A stretch of 64,000 nucleotides of DNA from Acidobacteriaceae bacterium (GCA_003134815.1 PLCO01000035.1:1-64000), one strand, 5' to 3'; shown: positions 33,200 through 43,488, counted from the first letter of the stretch. Notes: generated from the letters alone by a model not told the origin. Numbers and translations are program-made.

Positions 33200-34486
33200 G
33201 TGCGAATTTTGGATACTGTATCGATATCGGATGATGGCGCAGGTTCGGATAAGGGCGTGGGCCTCGAAAGTGGCGCGGCTGTGGTCGCGGCGCGTACAGG
33301 CGGGGCGGAAGCGGGTTACGCCGCGCAAGAGCCCGCGCTGCGGGAGCAACTCGACGAGAATCGGCTGGCTTGGCTGGCGCTTACGCTGGCGCCGGGATTG
33401 GGGCCAAAACGAATTCTGGACGCCGTGAAGCAACTGAAGTCGGCGAGCCAGATTTTCACACTGCCGTTGACGGCTCTTGAAGGGCTCAGGTTTCCGGCCG
33501 GGGCGGCGCAGTTCCTGTTCGACGGTAAAGGACGGCGCGCGGCTGAAGAAGAGTGGGGACGTGTAGTCGCGCAGGGCGCGACGCTCGTCAGCTACTCCTG
33601 CCCGGAGTATCCCGAGCGGCTGCGCGAGATTTATGATCCACCTCCGGTGCTGTGGGTGCGCGGCGACGCGAAGCTGCTAAGCAGGCCCGCGATTGCCGTG
33701 GTGGGAACGCGGCATCCGACGCCGTACGGCACGGGCATCGCAGAGATGCTGTCGCGGGACCTGGCGGCGCGGCGGCTATTGATCGTAAGCGGCATGGCGC
33801 GGGGCATCGACTCCTGGGCGCACAAGGGAGCGCTGGCGGCGCGTATGCCCACGGTTGCTGTGTGGGGTACGGGAATCGACGTGGTCTATCCAAAGGAGAA
33901 CAAAAAGCTGGCCGAAGAGATTCTCGCGCTTGGCGGGGCGATCGTAAGCGAATTGCCGATGGGGACTTTTCCCGCGCCGCAGAATTTTCCCCGGCGCAAT
34001 CGCATTTTGAGCGGGCTGTGCGTTGCGGTTCTGGTTGTCGAGGCTGGCGAGAACTCGGGAACACGCGTGACCGCACGGTGCGCCGCGGAGCAGAATCGCG
34101 ACCTGTTTGCCGTGCCGGGCAACGTGACCAACAAAGGCTCCTGGACGCCTAATACATTGATAAAACAGGGGGCTAAGCTGGTGGCCACCTGGGAAGACGT
34201 GTGGGAGGAGCTGCCCTCGCAGGTGCGGCTGGAGCTGGAGTCTGAGGGGCAAACTGCATCGAAACCAGAAGCTGGCGCATCTCTACTAGCCGACCCAGTG
34301 CTGAGGCCCCAGGAGGCGATGGTGCTGGAGGTTCTGCGCGCCGACGAGAGCCTGCAGATTGATGAGATTCTCGAGCTGCTCGAGACGCAACTCACTTCCT
34401 CTGAGGTATTTACCGCACTTTTTGAGCTTGAAATGGCGGGCCGGATACGGCAATTGCCGGGGAAAAATTACGTGCGGACGATGTGA
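33200..34486 (+). CDS. dprA: DNA-processing protein DprA
   Basis: A 428-residue protein with a GTG start. After a variable N-terminus comes a helix-hairpin part (LAWLALTLAPGLGPKRILDA), then the Rossmann-like domain with YPERLREIYDPPPVLWVRGD, IAVVGTRHPTPYG, LLIVSGMARGIDSWAHKGAL, NFPRRNRILSGLCVAVLVVE and FAVPGNVTNKGSWTPNTLIK, and a C-terminal winged helix. DprA loads RecA on incoming single-stranded DNA in natural transformation. topA follows, the common dprA-topA order. A start within 50 codons downstream cannot be excluded. Confidence 0.93.
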   Translation: MRILDTVSISDDGAGSDKGVGLESGAAVVAARTGGAEAGYAAQEPALREQLDENRLAWLALTLAPGLGPKRILDAVKQLKSASQIFTLPLTALEGLRFPAGAAQFLFDGKGRRAAEEEWGRVVAQGATLVSYSCPEYPERLREIYDPPPVLWVRGDAKLLSRPAIAVVGTRHPTPYGTGIAEMLSRDLAARRLLIVSGMARGIDSWAHKGALAARMPTVAVWGTGIDVVYPKENKKLAEEILALGGAIVSELPMGTFPAPQNFPRRNRILSGLCVAVLVVEAGENSGTRVTARCAAEQNRDLFAVPGNVTNKGSWTPNTLIKQGAKLVATWEDVWEELPSQVRLELESEGQTASKPEAGASLLADPVLRPQEAMVLEVLRADESLQIDEILELLETQLTSSEVFTALFELEMAGRIRQLPGKNYVRTM

Positions 34487-34949
34487 CGATGTAAGGTCAC
34501 GCAATGGGGCGTAGCCAGTAGGGCGTAAATTGCGGCAACTAGCCCATTCCGCAAAATGCCGCTTTCAAGTGGCAGACGCCCGAATTGTGGCAGTTACTTT
34601 CCGGGTGCGCTTCCATATATCGACGTAAAGAGGCGGATTTGGGCGGGTTTGCGGGCCGCGGAGGGGTGGTTCTGTAGTCGAAATCGGGATGGAAATCGAC
34701 GAAAAAGTCGCCGTGCTGCTAGAAATGAGGGGGTATTCCGTGCTACGGTGCAAGCCTTGTGGCCAATTTTTGCCGGCACCGGTAGCAGACGCATTGGCCG
34801 CGAACTGATTGACGAGATTACGCCGCTGGAACGGATTGCCGGTAAGTGAGTCAAACATGGGAACGAGCCGGGCAAGAGCAGGCAAGTAGTAAAACAGGCA
34901 AGTAGTAAATAGAGAGTGAATGGGGTCAGAGAGGGAATCGGGTTAAGGA
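34487..34949. other. Gap between dprA and topA
   Basis: About 460 bases. A frame of 97 codons at 34556 has no recognisable content and I do not call it. Near 34860-34930 there is a tandem-like purine-rich tract (AGGCAAGTAGTAAAACAGGC, AAGTAGTAAATAGAGAGTG). Confidence 0.45.
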
Positions 34950-37628
34950 ATGGCAACAACAAAATCATTGGTGATCGTGGAGTCGCCCGCTAAGGCGAAG
35001 ACGATCGAAAAATATCTGGGCAAAGGATTCGATGTGAAGGCCTCAGTGGGGCACATCATGGACCTGCCCAAGAACGTACTTGGCGTAGAGCTGAAGAATC
35101 GCACCTTCGAGCCCAAGCTGATCGTGTCTCCGGGCAAAGAAAAGGTGGTGGATCAATTAAAGAAAGCCGCCGCGAAGGCCGACGAGATCTATCTTGCGCC
35201 CGACCCGGACCGCGAAGGCGAGGCGATCGCCTACCACCTCGCGTTGCAACTGGGGACTAACGCAAAAGAGAGAAAGAAGATTCACCGCGTTACCTTCAAC
35301 GAGATTACGAAGAAGGCGGTGCAGGAAGCATTCAAGCATGCACGCGACATCGACCAGAATTTAGTGGCCGCGCAGCAGACGCGGCGGGTGCTCGACCGCT
35401 TGGTGGGCTACCAGATTTCTCCGCTGCTTTGGGACAAGGTGCGGCGCGGACTTTCCGCGGGGCGAGTGCAAACGGTTGCGCTGCGGTTGATTGTCGAGCG
35501 CGAACGCGAGATTCGCGCGTTTCAGCCAGTCGAGTACTGGACGCTCGAAGCTCTGCTGCACCCGGAGAAGCAAAGCGACCAGAAATTCAAAGCAAAGTTT
35601 ATCGGGATCGGCGGCGAGCCGGTGCGAGTGCCTACCGGCAAGGACAAGGAAGGCAAAGAGCAGTTCATCGCGAACGCGCTGCCCGACAAGAAGCAAATGG
35701 ACGAGGTGGTGGCCGCGCTGGAAAAGGCGGACTGGTCGATCATCGGCGTACAGGCGCGCGAACAGCAGCGGAGGCCGCTGGCGCCGTTCATCACGAGTCA
35801 GTTGCAGCGCGATGCCGCCAACAAGCTGGGCTTCAACGTGCGCCGCACGATGGGCGTTGCGCAACGGCTTTACGAAGGCGTCGAAATCGGCGACGAAGGA
35901 ACGACGGGCCTTATCACTTATATGCGTACCGATTCGCCACGGGTTTCGCCGGACGCAATAACTGGCGCGCGCGAGTGGATTGGAAAGGAGCTGGGGAATA
36001 AGTATTTGCCCGAAACTCCCAACACGTACAAAGGCAAGAAGGAAGCGCAGGACGCGCACGAAGCGATCCGGCCGACGGATGCATCGCGCACGCCGGAGTC
36101 GATTGCGCGCTACCTGAGCGATGAGCAACTGAAGCTGTACACGCTGATCTGGCGGCGCTTTGTGGCTTCGCAGATGGTTCCGGCAGTCTACGACGTGACG
36201 ACAGCAAACATCGCCGCGGTTTCGCGGACGACACGCAAAAAATACGACTTCCGCGTCAGCGGATCGGTGATGCGCTTTGACGGATTCCTGAAGGTTTACG
36301 AAGTTTCAGAAGAAAAGAAGGACGAAGACGACGAGAGTGCGAACCGGCTGCCAAATCTTGACGGAGTGAAGGAGTTGGGGCTCGATGAGTTGCTGCCGGA
36401 GGATCACTTCACGCAGCCGCCCCCGCGTTACAACGAAGCCTCACTGGTGAAAGAGCTGGAAGAGCGCGGCATTGGGCGACCTTCGACCTACGCGTCGATT
36501 ATCAATACCATTCAAGATCGCGAATACGTAGTGAAACACGGCGGCTCACGCGGGCGATTCTATCCGACCGAGATCGGCGTCGTCGTATGCGATTTGCTGG
36601 TCGAGAACTTTCCGTACATCTTCGACACCGCGTACACGGCCAAGCTGGAAACCGAACTGGACGACATTGAAGAGGGCACGGAGAAGTGGACCGATTTGCT
36701 CAGCGCATTCTACGACCATTTTGAAGGCGAACTGAAAGACGCCGGCAAGAAAATGCGGAACATCAAGCGCATGGAAGAAGTGACCGGCGAAAAATGCGAA
36801 GTATGCGGGGCGCCACTGGTTCTGAAGTGGGGCAAATTCGGCACCTTCTTTGCCTGTTCGACTTATAACAAAAAGGATCCGACAAGCTGCACATTCACCA
36901 AGGAGAACATCGCCTCAAAGCCCGACCTGAATACGCCCGAGGCACAGGAGGCAGGCGACACCGAGGAGTACTGCGAGAACTGCGGCAAGGTGATGGTAAT
37001 GCGGCGTGGCATTTTTGGGCCGTTCATGGCTTGCCCGGACTACAACGCCGATCCTCCGTGCAAGACCTTTCGCAAGTTGAGCCAGAAGCAGCAGCAAAAG
37101 CCGCCTGAGCCGACCGGCGAGCCTTGCCCGGTTTGCGGCAAGCCGCTGGTACTGCGCCAGGGAGCGTACGGCGAGTTCGTTTCGTGCTCCGGATATCCGA
37201 AGTGCAAATATGTGAAGCAGAACCTGATCGAGGGGATGAAATGCCCGAAGTGCGGCGAGGGCGACCTGGCTGAGCGCCGCGCGCGCAGGGGCAACGTCTT
37301 CTGGGGTTGCACCAACTATCCCAAGTGTGACTTTACCTCGAATCTAAAGCCGGTGGCGAAGAAGTGCCCCAAGTGCGGCAGCCCGTACCTGCTTGAAAAG
37401 ACGCTGAAGTCAGGAGTGTTTCTGGTATGCCCGAATTTGAAGAAGTCAACCGAGGAAGAGGCCGCGACGAAGCGGCGCGGCAAGAAGGCGCCGGTAGCGG
37501 ATGACGGAGCCAAGGTGGTTTGCGAATACTCCAAGCGCATCGGCGATGCACCGCCGCCGCCTACTGCAGAAACTCATGGCCCGATCGCCGAGAAGAAGGA
37601 AGAGAAGCACGAACTACAGCCGGCGTAA
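34950..37628 (+). CDS. topA: DNA topoisomerase I
   Basis: An 892-residue type IA topoisomerase. Toprim domain: SLVIVESPAKAKTIEKYLG with Glu, then APDPDREGEAIAYHL. Core: RVLDRLVGYQISPLLW, LSAGRVQTVALRLIVERERE and TTGLITYMRTDSPRVSPDA, with the catalytic Tyr in YMRTDS. RPSTYASIINTIQDREYV follows. The C-terminal part carries several Cys4 zinc ribbons (CEVCGAPLVLKWGKFGTFFAC, CENCGKVM..., CPVCGKPL..., CPKCGEGDL..., CPKCGSPYL...). It relaxes negative supercoils. A terminator-type hairpin follows at 37710. Confidence 0.97.
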   Translation: MATTKSLVIVESPAKAKTIEKYLGKGFDVKASVGHIMDLPKNVLGVELKNRTFEPKLIVSPGKEKVVDQLKKAAAKADEIYLAPDPDREGEAIAYHLALQLGTNAKERKKIHRVTFNEITKKAVQEAFKHARDIDQNLVAAQQTRRVLDRLVGYQISPLLWDKVRRGLSAGRVQTVALRLIVEREREIRAFQPVEYWTLEALLHPEKQSDQKFKAKFIGIGGEPVRVPTGKDKEGKEQFIANALPDKKQMDEVVAALEKADWSIIGVQAREQQRRPLAPFITSQLQRDAANKLGFNVRRTMGVAQRLYEGVEIGDEGTTGLITYMRTDSPRVSPDAITGAREWIGKELGNKYLPETPNTYKGKKEAQDAHEAIRPTDASRTPESIARYLSDEQLKLYTLIWRRFVASQMVPAVYDVTTANIAAVSRTTRKKYDFRVSGSVMRFDGFLKVYEVSEEKKDEDDESANRLPNLDGVKELGLDELLPEDHFTQPPPRYNEASLVKELEERGIGRPSTYASIINTIQDREYVVKHGGSRGRFYPTEIGVVVCDLLVENFPYIFDTAYTAKLETELDDIEEGTEKWTDLLSAFYDHFEGELKDAGKKMRNIKRMEEVTGEKCEVCGAPLVLKWGKFGTFFACSTYNKKDPTSCTFTKENIASKPDLNTPEAQEAGDTEEYCENCGKVMVMRRGIFGPFMACPDYNADPPCKTFRKLSQKQQQKPPEPTGEPCPVCGKPLVLRQGAYGEFVSCSGYPKCKYVKQNLIEGMKCPKCGEGDLAERRARRGNVFWGCTNYPKCDFTSNLKPVAKKCPKCGSPYLLEKTLKSGVFLVCPNLKKSTEEEAATKRRGKKAPVADDGAKVVCEYSKRIGDAPPPPTAETHGPIAEKKEEKHELQPA

Positions 37629-38062
37629 AAACAGGGAATAGGGAGTAGCTAATAGGGAATGGCCACCCCGCCGCGCGATTTGTACCCGATGGGGACTCCG
37701 ACGGAAAACAAGGCGCGCCGAAATGGCGCGCCTTTCTTGTGTTGGGTTGGCGTGAGATGGAGAGAGGGCGCGCTCCGTTGGTGAGTATTCCGCCCTAACA
37801 GGCAAGAATTTTCAAGGCATGGGGGTCTTTCGATCCGATGTAGCTCAACTAAAAAGCGCGGAGGCGAAGCCGCCGCGCGCCGAACATCGTCTCGATGAGC
37901 CCACAGAGTTATCCCTCAGCATGCTTGCGTCCCCGCAGTGCCGCTTCCGTTCGCGCGGCAGAATCGTTGCCGCGCCGCCGCGACCAGCGCGGCCAACATC
38001 CGGATGGCGCGTGATTCGGGCGCAATCAACTCCCCGTCAAGTAGACTGGTTGAGTCTTCTCC
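37629..38062. other. Gap between topA and the kinase-propeller gene
   Basis: Begins with another purine-rich tract (CAGGGAATAGGGAGTAGC, 37631-37650), holds the terminator at 37710-37740, and otherwise has no gene I can support. Confidence 0.5.
37710..37740 (+). terminator. Rho-independent terminator after topA
   Basis: AAGGCGCGCC-GAAAT-GGCGCGCCTT is a perfect 10-bp GC-rich stem, followed by TCTTGT. It lies about 80 bases after the topA stop. Confidence 0.8.
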
Positions 38063-40723
38063 ATGTCTCTATCCATTGGCGAAAAACTCGGACCTTACGA
38101 GATTCTCGCGCCCATCGGCGCGGGCGGCATGGGTGAGGTGTACAAGGCCAACGACACGCGCCTCGACCGCATTGTCGCTATCAAGACCTCCAGGACCGAA
38201 TTCAGTGAACGATTCGAGCGGGAGGCCCGCGCCGTCGCGGCGCTGAATCATCCCAACATCTGCCATCTGTACGATGTCGGGCCCAATTATCTGGTGATGG
38301 AGTACATCGATGGCACGCCTCTTAAGGGGCCGCTGCCGCTCGACCAGGCGTTGAAGTTTGCGGCGCAGATCTGCGATGCCCTTGACGCCGCGCACAAGAA
38401 GGGCATCACGCACCGCGACCTGAAGCCCGCCAATATTCTCGTCACCAGGCAAAGCATCAAGTTGCTCGACTTCGGACTTGCGCAGTTGAGCGCCAGCGCC
38501 CAGAAGCCTCTCGACGACGCCACGGTCTCTAAGGCGCTTACCGGCAAGAACGAGATTGTCGGCACGCTGTTCTACATGTCGCCGGAGCAGTTGCAGTGGC
38601 AAGCCACCGGCCGTGAGATCGACGGCCGCAGCGACATCTTCTCCTTCGGCCTGGTGCTGTATGAAATGCTGACCGGCAAGCGGGCGTTTGACGGCGCCTC
38701 CTCAGCGAGCGTGATTGCGGCGATTATCGAACGTTCTGCGCCTTCGATCGCGCACATTGCGCCTCCCGCGCTCGATCGGGTGCTGCAAAAATGTCTGGCC
38801 AAGGATCCCGATGAGCGTTGGCAGTCGGCGCGCGATCTGAAAGACGAGTTGCAGTGGATTGCCGGCCAGAGTTCGTCACAAACCGTTCCCGACTCCGCGT
38901 CGACCTCGCCGGCCCTGCGTTGGAAGACCGGCCTGGCTGCGGCCGCTCTCGTGCTGGCCGCGGGATTGGGGTGGATGGGACGGTCGATGTTTTGGGGACC
39001 GCGCGCGGGCGCAGGGCCTACGACGAATACAACATTGGAGATGCCGGATCAGACGACGGCCGGTTTTCTGGCGTTGTCGCCGGATGGCCAGACTCTTGCG
39101 TTTAACCTGTTGGGAGCCCAACGCGGCCTGGCTCTGCGGCCGCTCGGCTCGGACCAGTTTCGGTTGTTGGCCGGCACGACCGGCGCGAGGGCGCCTTTCT
39201 GGTCCGCCGACGGGAAAAATATCGCGTTCTTTCAGAATGGAAAATTGAAGTACATATCCGCCAGCGGCGGGCCGGCGCAGGAACTGTGCAGCGGCTTCGT
39301 GAGTGGCGGCACATGGAATCAGGATGACGTCATTCTTGTTGGAACAGGCAAAGGAGAACTCCTGAAGACATCTGCCTCCGGCGGCGGTTGCACTCCATTG
39401 CCGGGCGATCCAGCCTTGGCGCGAAGCAGTCCTTACTTTCTTCCCGACGGCAAGCACTTTCTGTACAACGGCTATCCCAGCGGGCCGGACCTTGCTGCTG
39501 CCAGCAAAACCGGCGTCTATGTGGCCTCACTGGATGATGCCGCCGCAGGGAAGCGGCTCCTCCCGGACGATTCCTCCACTGTTTTCGCACCGGCCGATTC
39601 CAGCGGAGACGGGTACCTGCTGTTCCAGCGGGACGACGCGCTGATGGCACAGGCTTTTAATGCGAAGACGCTCGAAGTGAGCGGGGAAGTCTCCAAGATC
39701 GCGGACGGCGTGTCCATCGACCAGAGCGCACGCGTCATGGTTGCGGCCGCTCGGAGTGGTGTGCTGGTCTACGGGACCGGAAGGTCACCGGCAAACTTAC
39801 AGATGCTTTGGCTTGACCGCACAGGCAAGCCGCTGGCGCCAGCGGGTCCCATCGTGAAGCAGGTCGGAGTTGCGCTCTCGCCGAACGGCCGGCAGATTGC
39901 GATTACAAGAGCCGATCAGATTCTTCCACAGATCTGGCTGGGCGAGGCGACGGGCGGCGCCGTAACGGGCGACAACGAATCGCGGTTGACGAATGAACCG
40001 CTTGGCGGCGCGACTGCGGTGTGGTCGCCGGACGAAAAAATCATTGTGTTCACGGGAATAGACGGGAATCTCTACCGGAATGATGCGTCCGGCGGCGGAA
40101 ACGAAGAGTTGTTGCTCAAGAGCGAAAACGTGAAGCACGCTTCCGATTGGTCCCGCGACGGGCGCTTCTTGTTGTATACGGAAGCCGGCGCCAACACGCA
40201 GGGGGACATCTGGGTTTTGCCGAACCCCTTGGGCGCGGCCGGTGAGAGCAAGCCCTACCGGTTTCTGCAGACGGCAGCCGACGAATCCGAGGCACAACTT
40301 TCACCCGACGGGCGGTGGGTGGCATACACGTCGAATGAATCGGGCACAGGTGAGGTGTATGTGCGGCCGTTTCCGACCGGCGAAGGACAGTGGAAGGTAT
40401 CCGTCAAGGGAGGCATGGAACCTCGCTGGCGAGGCGACGGCAGGGAACTTTACTATTTGGAATCCCCATCCGACCGCCAACAAGCGGGATCTGGTTGGAC
40501 CTTTATGGCGACGCCAGTGACCGGCGGAGCCAACGGAGCGTTCGTGGCTGGAAAACCTTTGCCGTTGTTCAATCACGCTCTTCGGGTACGTAATCCCGAT
40601 CAGAATGCATTCAGCTATGCTGTTTCGACGGACGGCCAGCGGTTTCTGGTGCTCTCCAGCCCGCAGGTGCAGGAGAGTATCCACGTGCTGACGAACTGGA
40701 CAAAGCAGTGGGAAAAGAAGTAG
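38063..40723 (+). CDS. Ser/Thr protein kinase with C-terminal beta-propeller
   Basis: An 886-residue protein. Kinase domain (about 8-275): GAGGMGEVYKA, VAIKT, EREARAVAALNHPNI, HRDLKPANILV, DFGLAQL and GTLFYMSPEQ, all catalytic residues present. After a linker comes a single transmembrane helix (TGLAAAALVLAAGLGWMGR, about 292-310), then a TolB/WD40-like propeller (about 330-880) with repeated blade starts such as LALSPDGQTLAF, APFWSADGKNIAF, VALSPNGRQIAI and AQLSPDGRWVAY. Acidobacteria have many such kinases; the propeller is thought to be an outer sensor or binding module. Alone, no phosphatase adjacent. Confidence 0.93.
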   Translation: MSLSIGEKLGPYEILAPIGAGGMGEVYKANDTRLDRIVAIKTSRTEFSERFEREARAVAALNHPNICHLYDVGPNYLVMEYIDGTPLKGPLPLDQALKFAAQICDALDAAHKKGITHRDLKPANILVTRQSIKLLDFGLAQLSASAQKPLDDATVSKALTGKNEIVGTLFYMSPEQLQWQATGREIDGRSDIFSFGLVLYEMLTGKRAFDGASSASVIAAIIERSAPSIAHIAPPALDRVLQKCLAKDPDERWQSARDLKDELQWIAGQSSSQTVPDSASTSPALRWKTGLAAAALVLAAGLGWMGRSMFWGPRAGAGPTTNTTLEMPDQTTAGFLALSPDGQTLAFNLLGAQRGLALRPLGSDQFRLLAGTTGARAPFWSADGKNIAFFQNGKLKYISASGGPAQELCSGFVSGGTWNQDDVILVGTGKGELLKTSASGGGCTPLPGDPALARSSPYFLPDGKHFLYNGYPSGPDLAAASKTGVYVASLDDAAAGKRLLPDDSSTVFAPADSSGDGYLLFQRDDALMAQAFNAKTLEVSGEVSKIADGVSIDQSARVMVAAARSGVLVYGTGRSPANLQMLWLDRTGKPLAPAGPIVKQVGVALSPNGRQIAITRADQILPQIWLGEATGGAVTGDNESRLTNEPLGGATAVWSPDEKIIVFTGIDGNLYRNDASGGGNEELLLKSENVKHASDWSRDGRFLLYTEAGANTQGDIWVLPNPLGAAGESKPYRFLQTAADESEAQLSPDGRWVAYTSNESGTGEVYVRPFPTGEGQWKVSVKGGMEPRWRGDGRELYYLESPSDRQQAGSGWTFMATPVTGGANGAFVAGKPLPLFNHALRVRNPDQNAFSYAVSTDGQRFLVLSSPQVQESIHVLTNWTKQWEKK

Positions 40724-40809
40724 GAGCCATTTACGAGTCACTGGCCCCGGACGTCAGCCAGGAGCAACTGTTGGCTGAGGAGTGGCCGGCCACTCGGAAG
40801 TTATGCGTT

Positions 40810-41063
40810 TCATCCGCGACTGTGAACGTGGATCCTCTTCTCCAGATAGGCGATGCGCTGCTGCTCGGCTGAATGGTTCGGCCGTGCCTTCTGCTCGAGG
40901 GCAGACGCCCCGTTCTCTAGGAACTCCTTTTGCCAGCGGTAGAATACCGTGGGCTGCAAACCCAGTTCATCGCAGGCCTCGAGATGGGCTCCTCGTCCAG
41001 CAAATGCCGCCCCAGGATGGCGACTTTTTCTTCCAGCGTGTAGTGCTTCCGTTGCTTCTTCAT
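40810..41063 (-). pseudogene. Decayed IS-type transposase OrfA (frameshifted, truncated)
   Basis: On the minus strand from 41063 the frame reads MKKQRKHYTLEEKVAILGRH, then a frame change occurs near RPAM / CDEL and a second frame continues ACDELGLQPTVFYRWQKEFL, NHSAEQQRIAYLEKRI. Together they match the helix-turn-helix OrfA of IS3/IS66-like elements. The rest of OrfA and any OrfB are missing, and no inverted repeats are obvious, so this is a remnant. Confidence 0.72.
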
Positions 41064-41194
41064 GCGTTCTCTCCATTACCCTACTTTGAGAACGCCTGCT
41101 CCAATTCCCGCTAAATCGGAACATTTTTCGTTAGTGCGAAATAGCACGGCATGATTTCCGCCGAATCCTGTACCATTGGCAGCGGAGACGCCCA

Positions 41195-41638
41195 ATGCAA
41201 CGAATGCTGGCCACTGCGGCTGATGCCGAAATTATTCTTAAACTTTACGAACTGCGCACTGAGGCGGTAATGCGCCAGGCGCGGGCCTGGGTCGGCGGCG
41301 AATTCTGGCCGCAGACGGTGGACGAGTTCTACGCTGTCTATGAAAATCCGCGCGATCCGCACAATCCGTGGCTTCGCCAGGTGCTCACGTACTGGGAGAT
41401 GGGGGCGGCAATGGTTCTGCACGGCGCAGTCTCGGCCGAGCTGTTTGTCGACTGCAACGGCGAGGGCTTTTTCCTGATGGCCAAGTTCGCGCATCTCCTG
41501 GAGGCGATCCGTGAGAAGAACCCGACTTTCTTTAATAAGACCACCGAGCTGATTAACCGCTTTTCAGCAGCGGGACAGCGTTATGAAGTGACCCTTAAGC
41601 GCGTTGAGGCAACGCGGAGCGCTCGCGCAGGGAAGTAA
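41195..41638 (+). CDS. Conserved-looking protein of unknown function
   Basis: A 147-residue, mainly helical protein: AEIILKLYELRTEAVMRQAR, WPQTVDEFYAVYENPRDPHN, WEMGAAMVLHGAVSAELFVD, LMAKFAHLLEAIREKNPTFF. The even codon use and clean start support a real gene. The NPRDPHNPW and FVDCNGEGFFL pieces look conserved but I cannot name a family. A small DUF427 gene follows. Confidence 0.65.
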   Translation: MQRMLATAADAEIILKLYELRTEAVMRQARAWVGGEFWPQTVDEFYAVYENPRDPHNPWLRQVLTYWEMGAAMVLHGAVSAELFVDCNGEGFFLMAKFAHLLEAIREKNPTFFNKTTELINRFSAAGQRYEVTLKRVEATRSARAGK

Positions 41639-41842
41639 GCGCGCCTTAAGACTCAGCGAATCATCGAGCGAACAACTGGACCGGTCCAGCGGCAACGTTG
41701 ACGGCCTGGGCAAGACGAATCTGGTTGGTACTCGCCATACGGGGCAAACTCTGGTAGTGTCGTATGGATTCCTTCCGCTTGGCTGGCCTTGAAGCTTGTG
41801 CCGGAGTAAGGGAAGGATTTGACCGAGAGCATCCTGATAACA

Positions 41843-42136
41843 ATGGCGCGAGCAATCTGGAACGGCAGAGTTATTGCAGAGAGCGATCAAACCCTGGAAC
41901 TGGATGGAGATGTCTATTTTCCCGATTCCAGTCTCAAGCGCGAGTTCTTTCGCTCCAGTTCTACCACTTCAACACATCCCCTGAAAGGCCAGGCGCGGTT
42001 TCTGACGGTCGTAATCGACGGGCAGGATAACCAGGATGCAGCCTGGTACTATCCCGATCCCAAGCCGCATGCGCGGAAGGTAAAGGGCTACGTAGGCTTT
42101 TGGCGCGGCGTGGAAGTGGAAAAAGAAAGCAAATAG
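41843..42136 (+). CDS. DUF427 family protein
   Basis: A 97-residue protein from the ATG at 41843. ARAIWNGRVIAESDQTLEL, YFPDSSLKREFFRSSSTTS, and DAAWYYPDPKPHARKVKGYV with the following GFWRGVEV are the standard DUF427 segments. Structural genomics shows a small beta fold; no activity is established. The preceding start at 41819 is open but gives residues outside the family. Confidence 0.88.
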   Translation: MARAIWNGRVIAESDQTLELDGDVYFPDSSLKREFFRSSSTTSTHPLKGQARFLTVVIDGQDNQDAAWYYPDPKPHARKVKGYVGFWRGVEVEKESK

Positions 42137-42246
42137 GGAGCAGGGAATAGGGAGTAGTCGCGAAACATGAGCGCTGGCTGGTGTGGCAAGGAACAACCCG
42201 CAAACTAGATCAGCCCAAATGAACCTTCGCATTGCAGCTCTCTGAA

Positions 42247-43488
42247 CTAGACGCGAATCGGCGGTTTCAGTTTACCTTTTTCCAATTCCTCGAAGTTCGG
42301 CGACCGGCTAGGGACCAGTCGATCTTTCCATCGCAGGATCGGTGACTCCAACGCATACCACAGGCCATAAGCCACACCGAAGCTGAGCAGAAGAGCAAAC
42401 ACGTGTCCCAGCAGGAGTAGCTCATGCCCCTCCACGCGGACTCTCTTCAGAAGCCCTTCGACAAGATCCAAGAGAGCGATGTGGAAGAGGTAAAGGCTGT
42501 AACTAACCTTGCCCACTGAGCGCAGCCATGGAGCTCGCAGCGATCGGAGCCAAAGTCTATCGCCGCCGGACTTGCGAAGCGTTGCGTAAACGACAAAAGC
42601 AAAACACAGGGCTGTCAGAGACGTGTTCAAAGTGTAAAAAAAGCGGGCGCTGAATGCGCCATAGTTTTCCAGAACGTTGAAGAGGACCGCGGAGACCGCC
42701 GAGATGGCGCACAGTCGGTCGAAGGTCCCATCTGCCGGCAACCATCTGTCTGGGTTGCGGCGGCGCGCATACAGAAGCAGGGCCACGCCTGATCCGCAGG
42801 CCAGCCCATCCATCTCACAATAAAAGGTGTACCCCGCGTAGCCATTTAAAGGGACGAACAGCAAATAGCGCAGAAGGGGCGCGGAAAGCAGCATAGCTGC
42901 GATGATCGCGATCAGTCCCTTCTCTGAGATATATCGAATCACCGGGGCCCAAAATGTGTAATACAGCTCTTCAACCGAGAGTGACCAGAGCGGCATGAGC
43001 CCGCCGCAAACTGCAATCGGCAAAAGCGGGGGAACAGCTGTTAATTCACGCGGAAGCTGTGGGAGCAGGCTGCTGTAATAAAAGATATAGCGCAGCCACA
43101 AGCCCCAGCTCCCCGGTTTTCCAAGGGCGAAGGAGCTCACGATATAGACGAACATGCCGAGCATGTAAGGCGGCAAAATGCGGAAAGCGCGTCGCGAATA
43201 GAAGACACCGAAGAAATATTTCTGATGACGCAATTCGAGCAATATTGTGGTAATCAGGAATCCCGATAGCACGAAAAAGAGAGTTACTCCCTGGCCACCG
43301 CTTCGGGGCAGAAGCACGACAAAATCTACTGGCTTAAGAAGTAAATTGATCAGCCATCCTTGTCGAGGCCTCGGCAGGGGAACCCAGCTGAAGTAATGCA
43401 CGCAAATGACCGAGATGATGGCGATGCCTCTCAGCCCATCGAGTTCCTTTACACGCACTTTTGTTCCCCTTTTAACGGGTGCGGCCAC
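42247..43488 (-). CDS. Acyltransferase-3 family membrane protein (OafA-like)
   Basis: A 413-residue polytopic protein with a GTG start. ELDGLRGIAIISVICVHYF (conserved R and H), FFVLSGFLITTILL, YSRRAFRILPPYMLGMF, PLWSLSVEELYYTFWAPVI, and VGKVSYSLYLFHIALLD are the family signatures. Members move acetyl or other acyl groups onto surface sugars. It is divergent from the DUF3574 lipoprotein and near an FkbM methyltransferase and glycosyltransferases, which fits a surface polysaccharide role (inference). Confidence 0.9.
   Translation of the reverse strand: MAAPVKRGTKVRVKELDGLRGIAIISVICVHYFSWVPLPRPRQGWLINLLLKPVDFVVLLPRSGGQGVTLFFVLSGFLITTILLELRHQKYFFGVFYSRRAFRILPPYMLGMFVYIVSSFALGKPGSWGLWLRYIFYYSSLLPQLPRELTAVPPLLPIAVCGGLMPLWSLSVEELYYTFWAPVIRYISEKGLIAIIAAMLLSAPLLRYLLFVPLNGYAGYTFYCEMDGLACGSGVALLLYARRRNPDRWLPADGTFDRLCAISAVSAVLFNVLENYGAFSARFFYTLNTSLTALCFAFVVYATLRKSGGDRLWLRSLRAPWLRSVGKVSYSLYLFHIALLDLVEGLLKRVRVEGHELLLLGHVFALLLSFGVAYGLWYALESPILRWKDRLVPSRSPNFEELEKGKLKPPIRV

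Noticed and set aside
34556-34849. 97-codon frame between dprA and topA
   Set aside because: No recognisable content and atypical codon use; left as gap.
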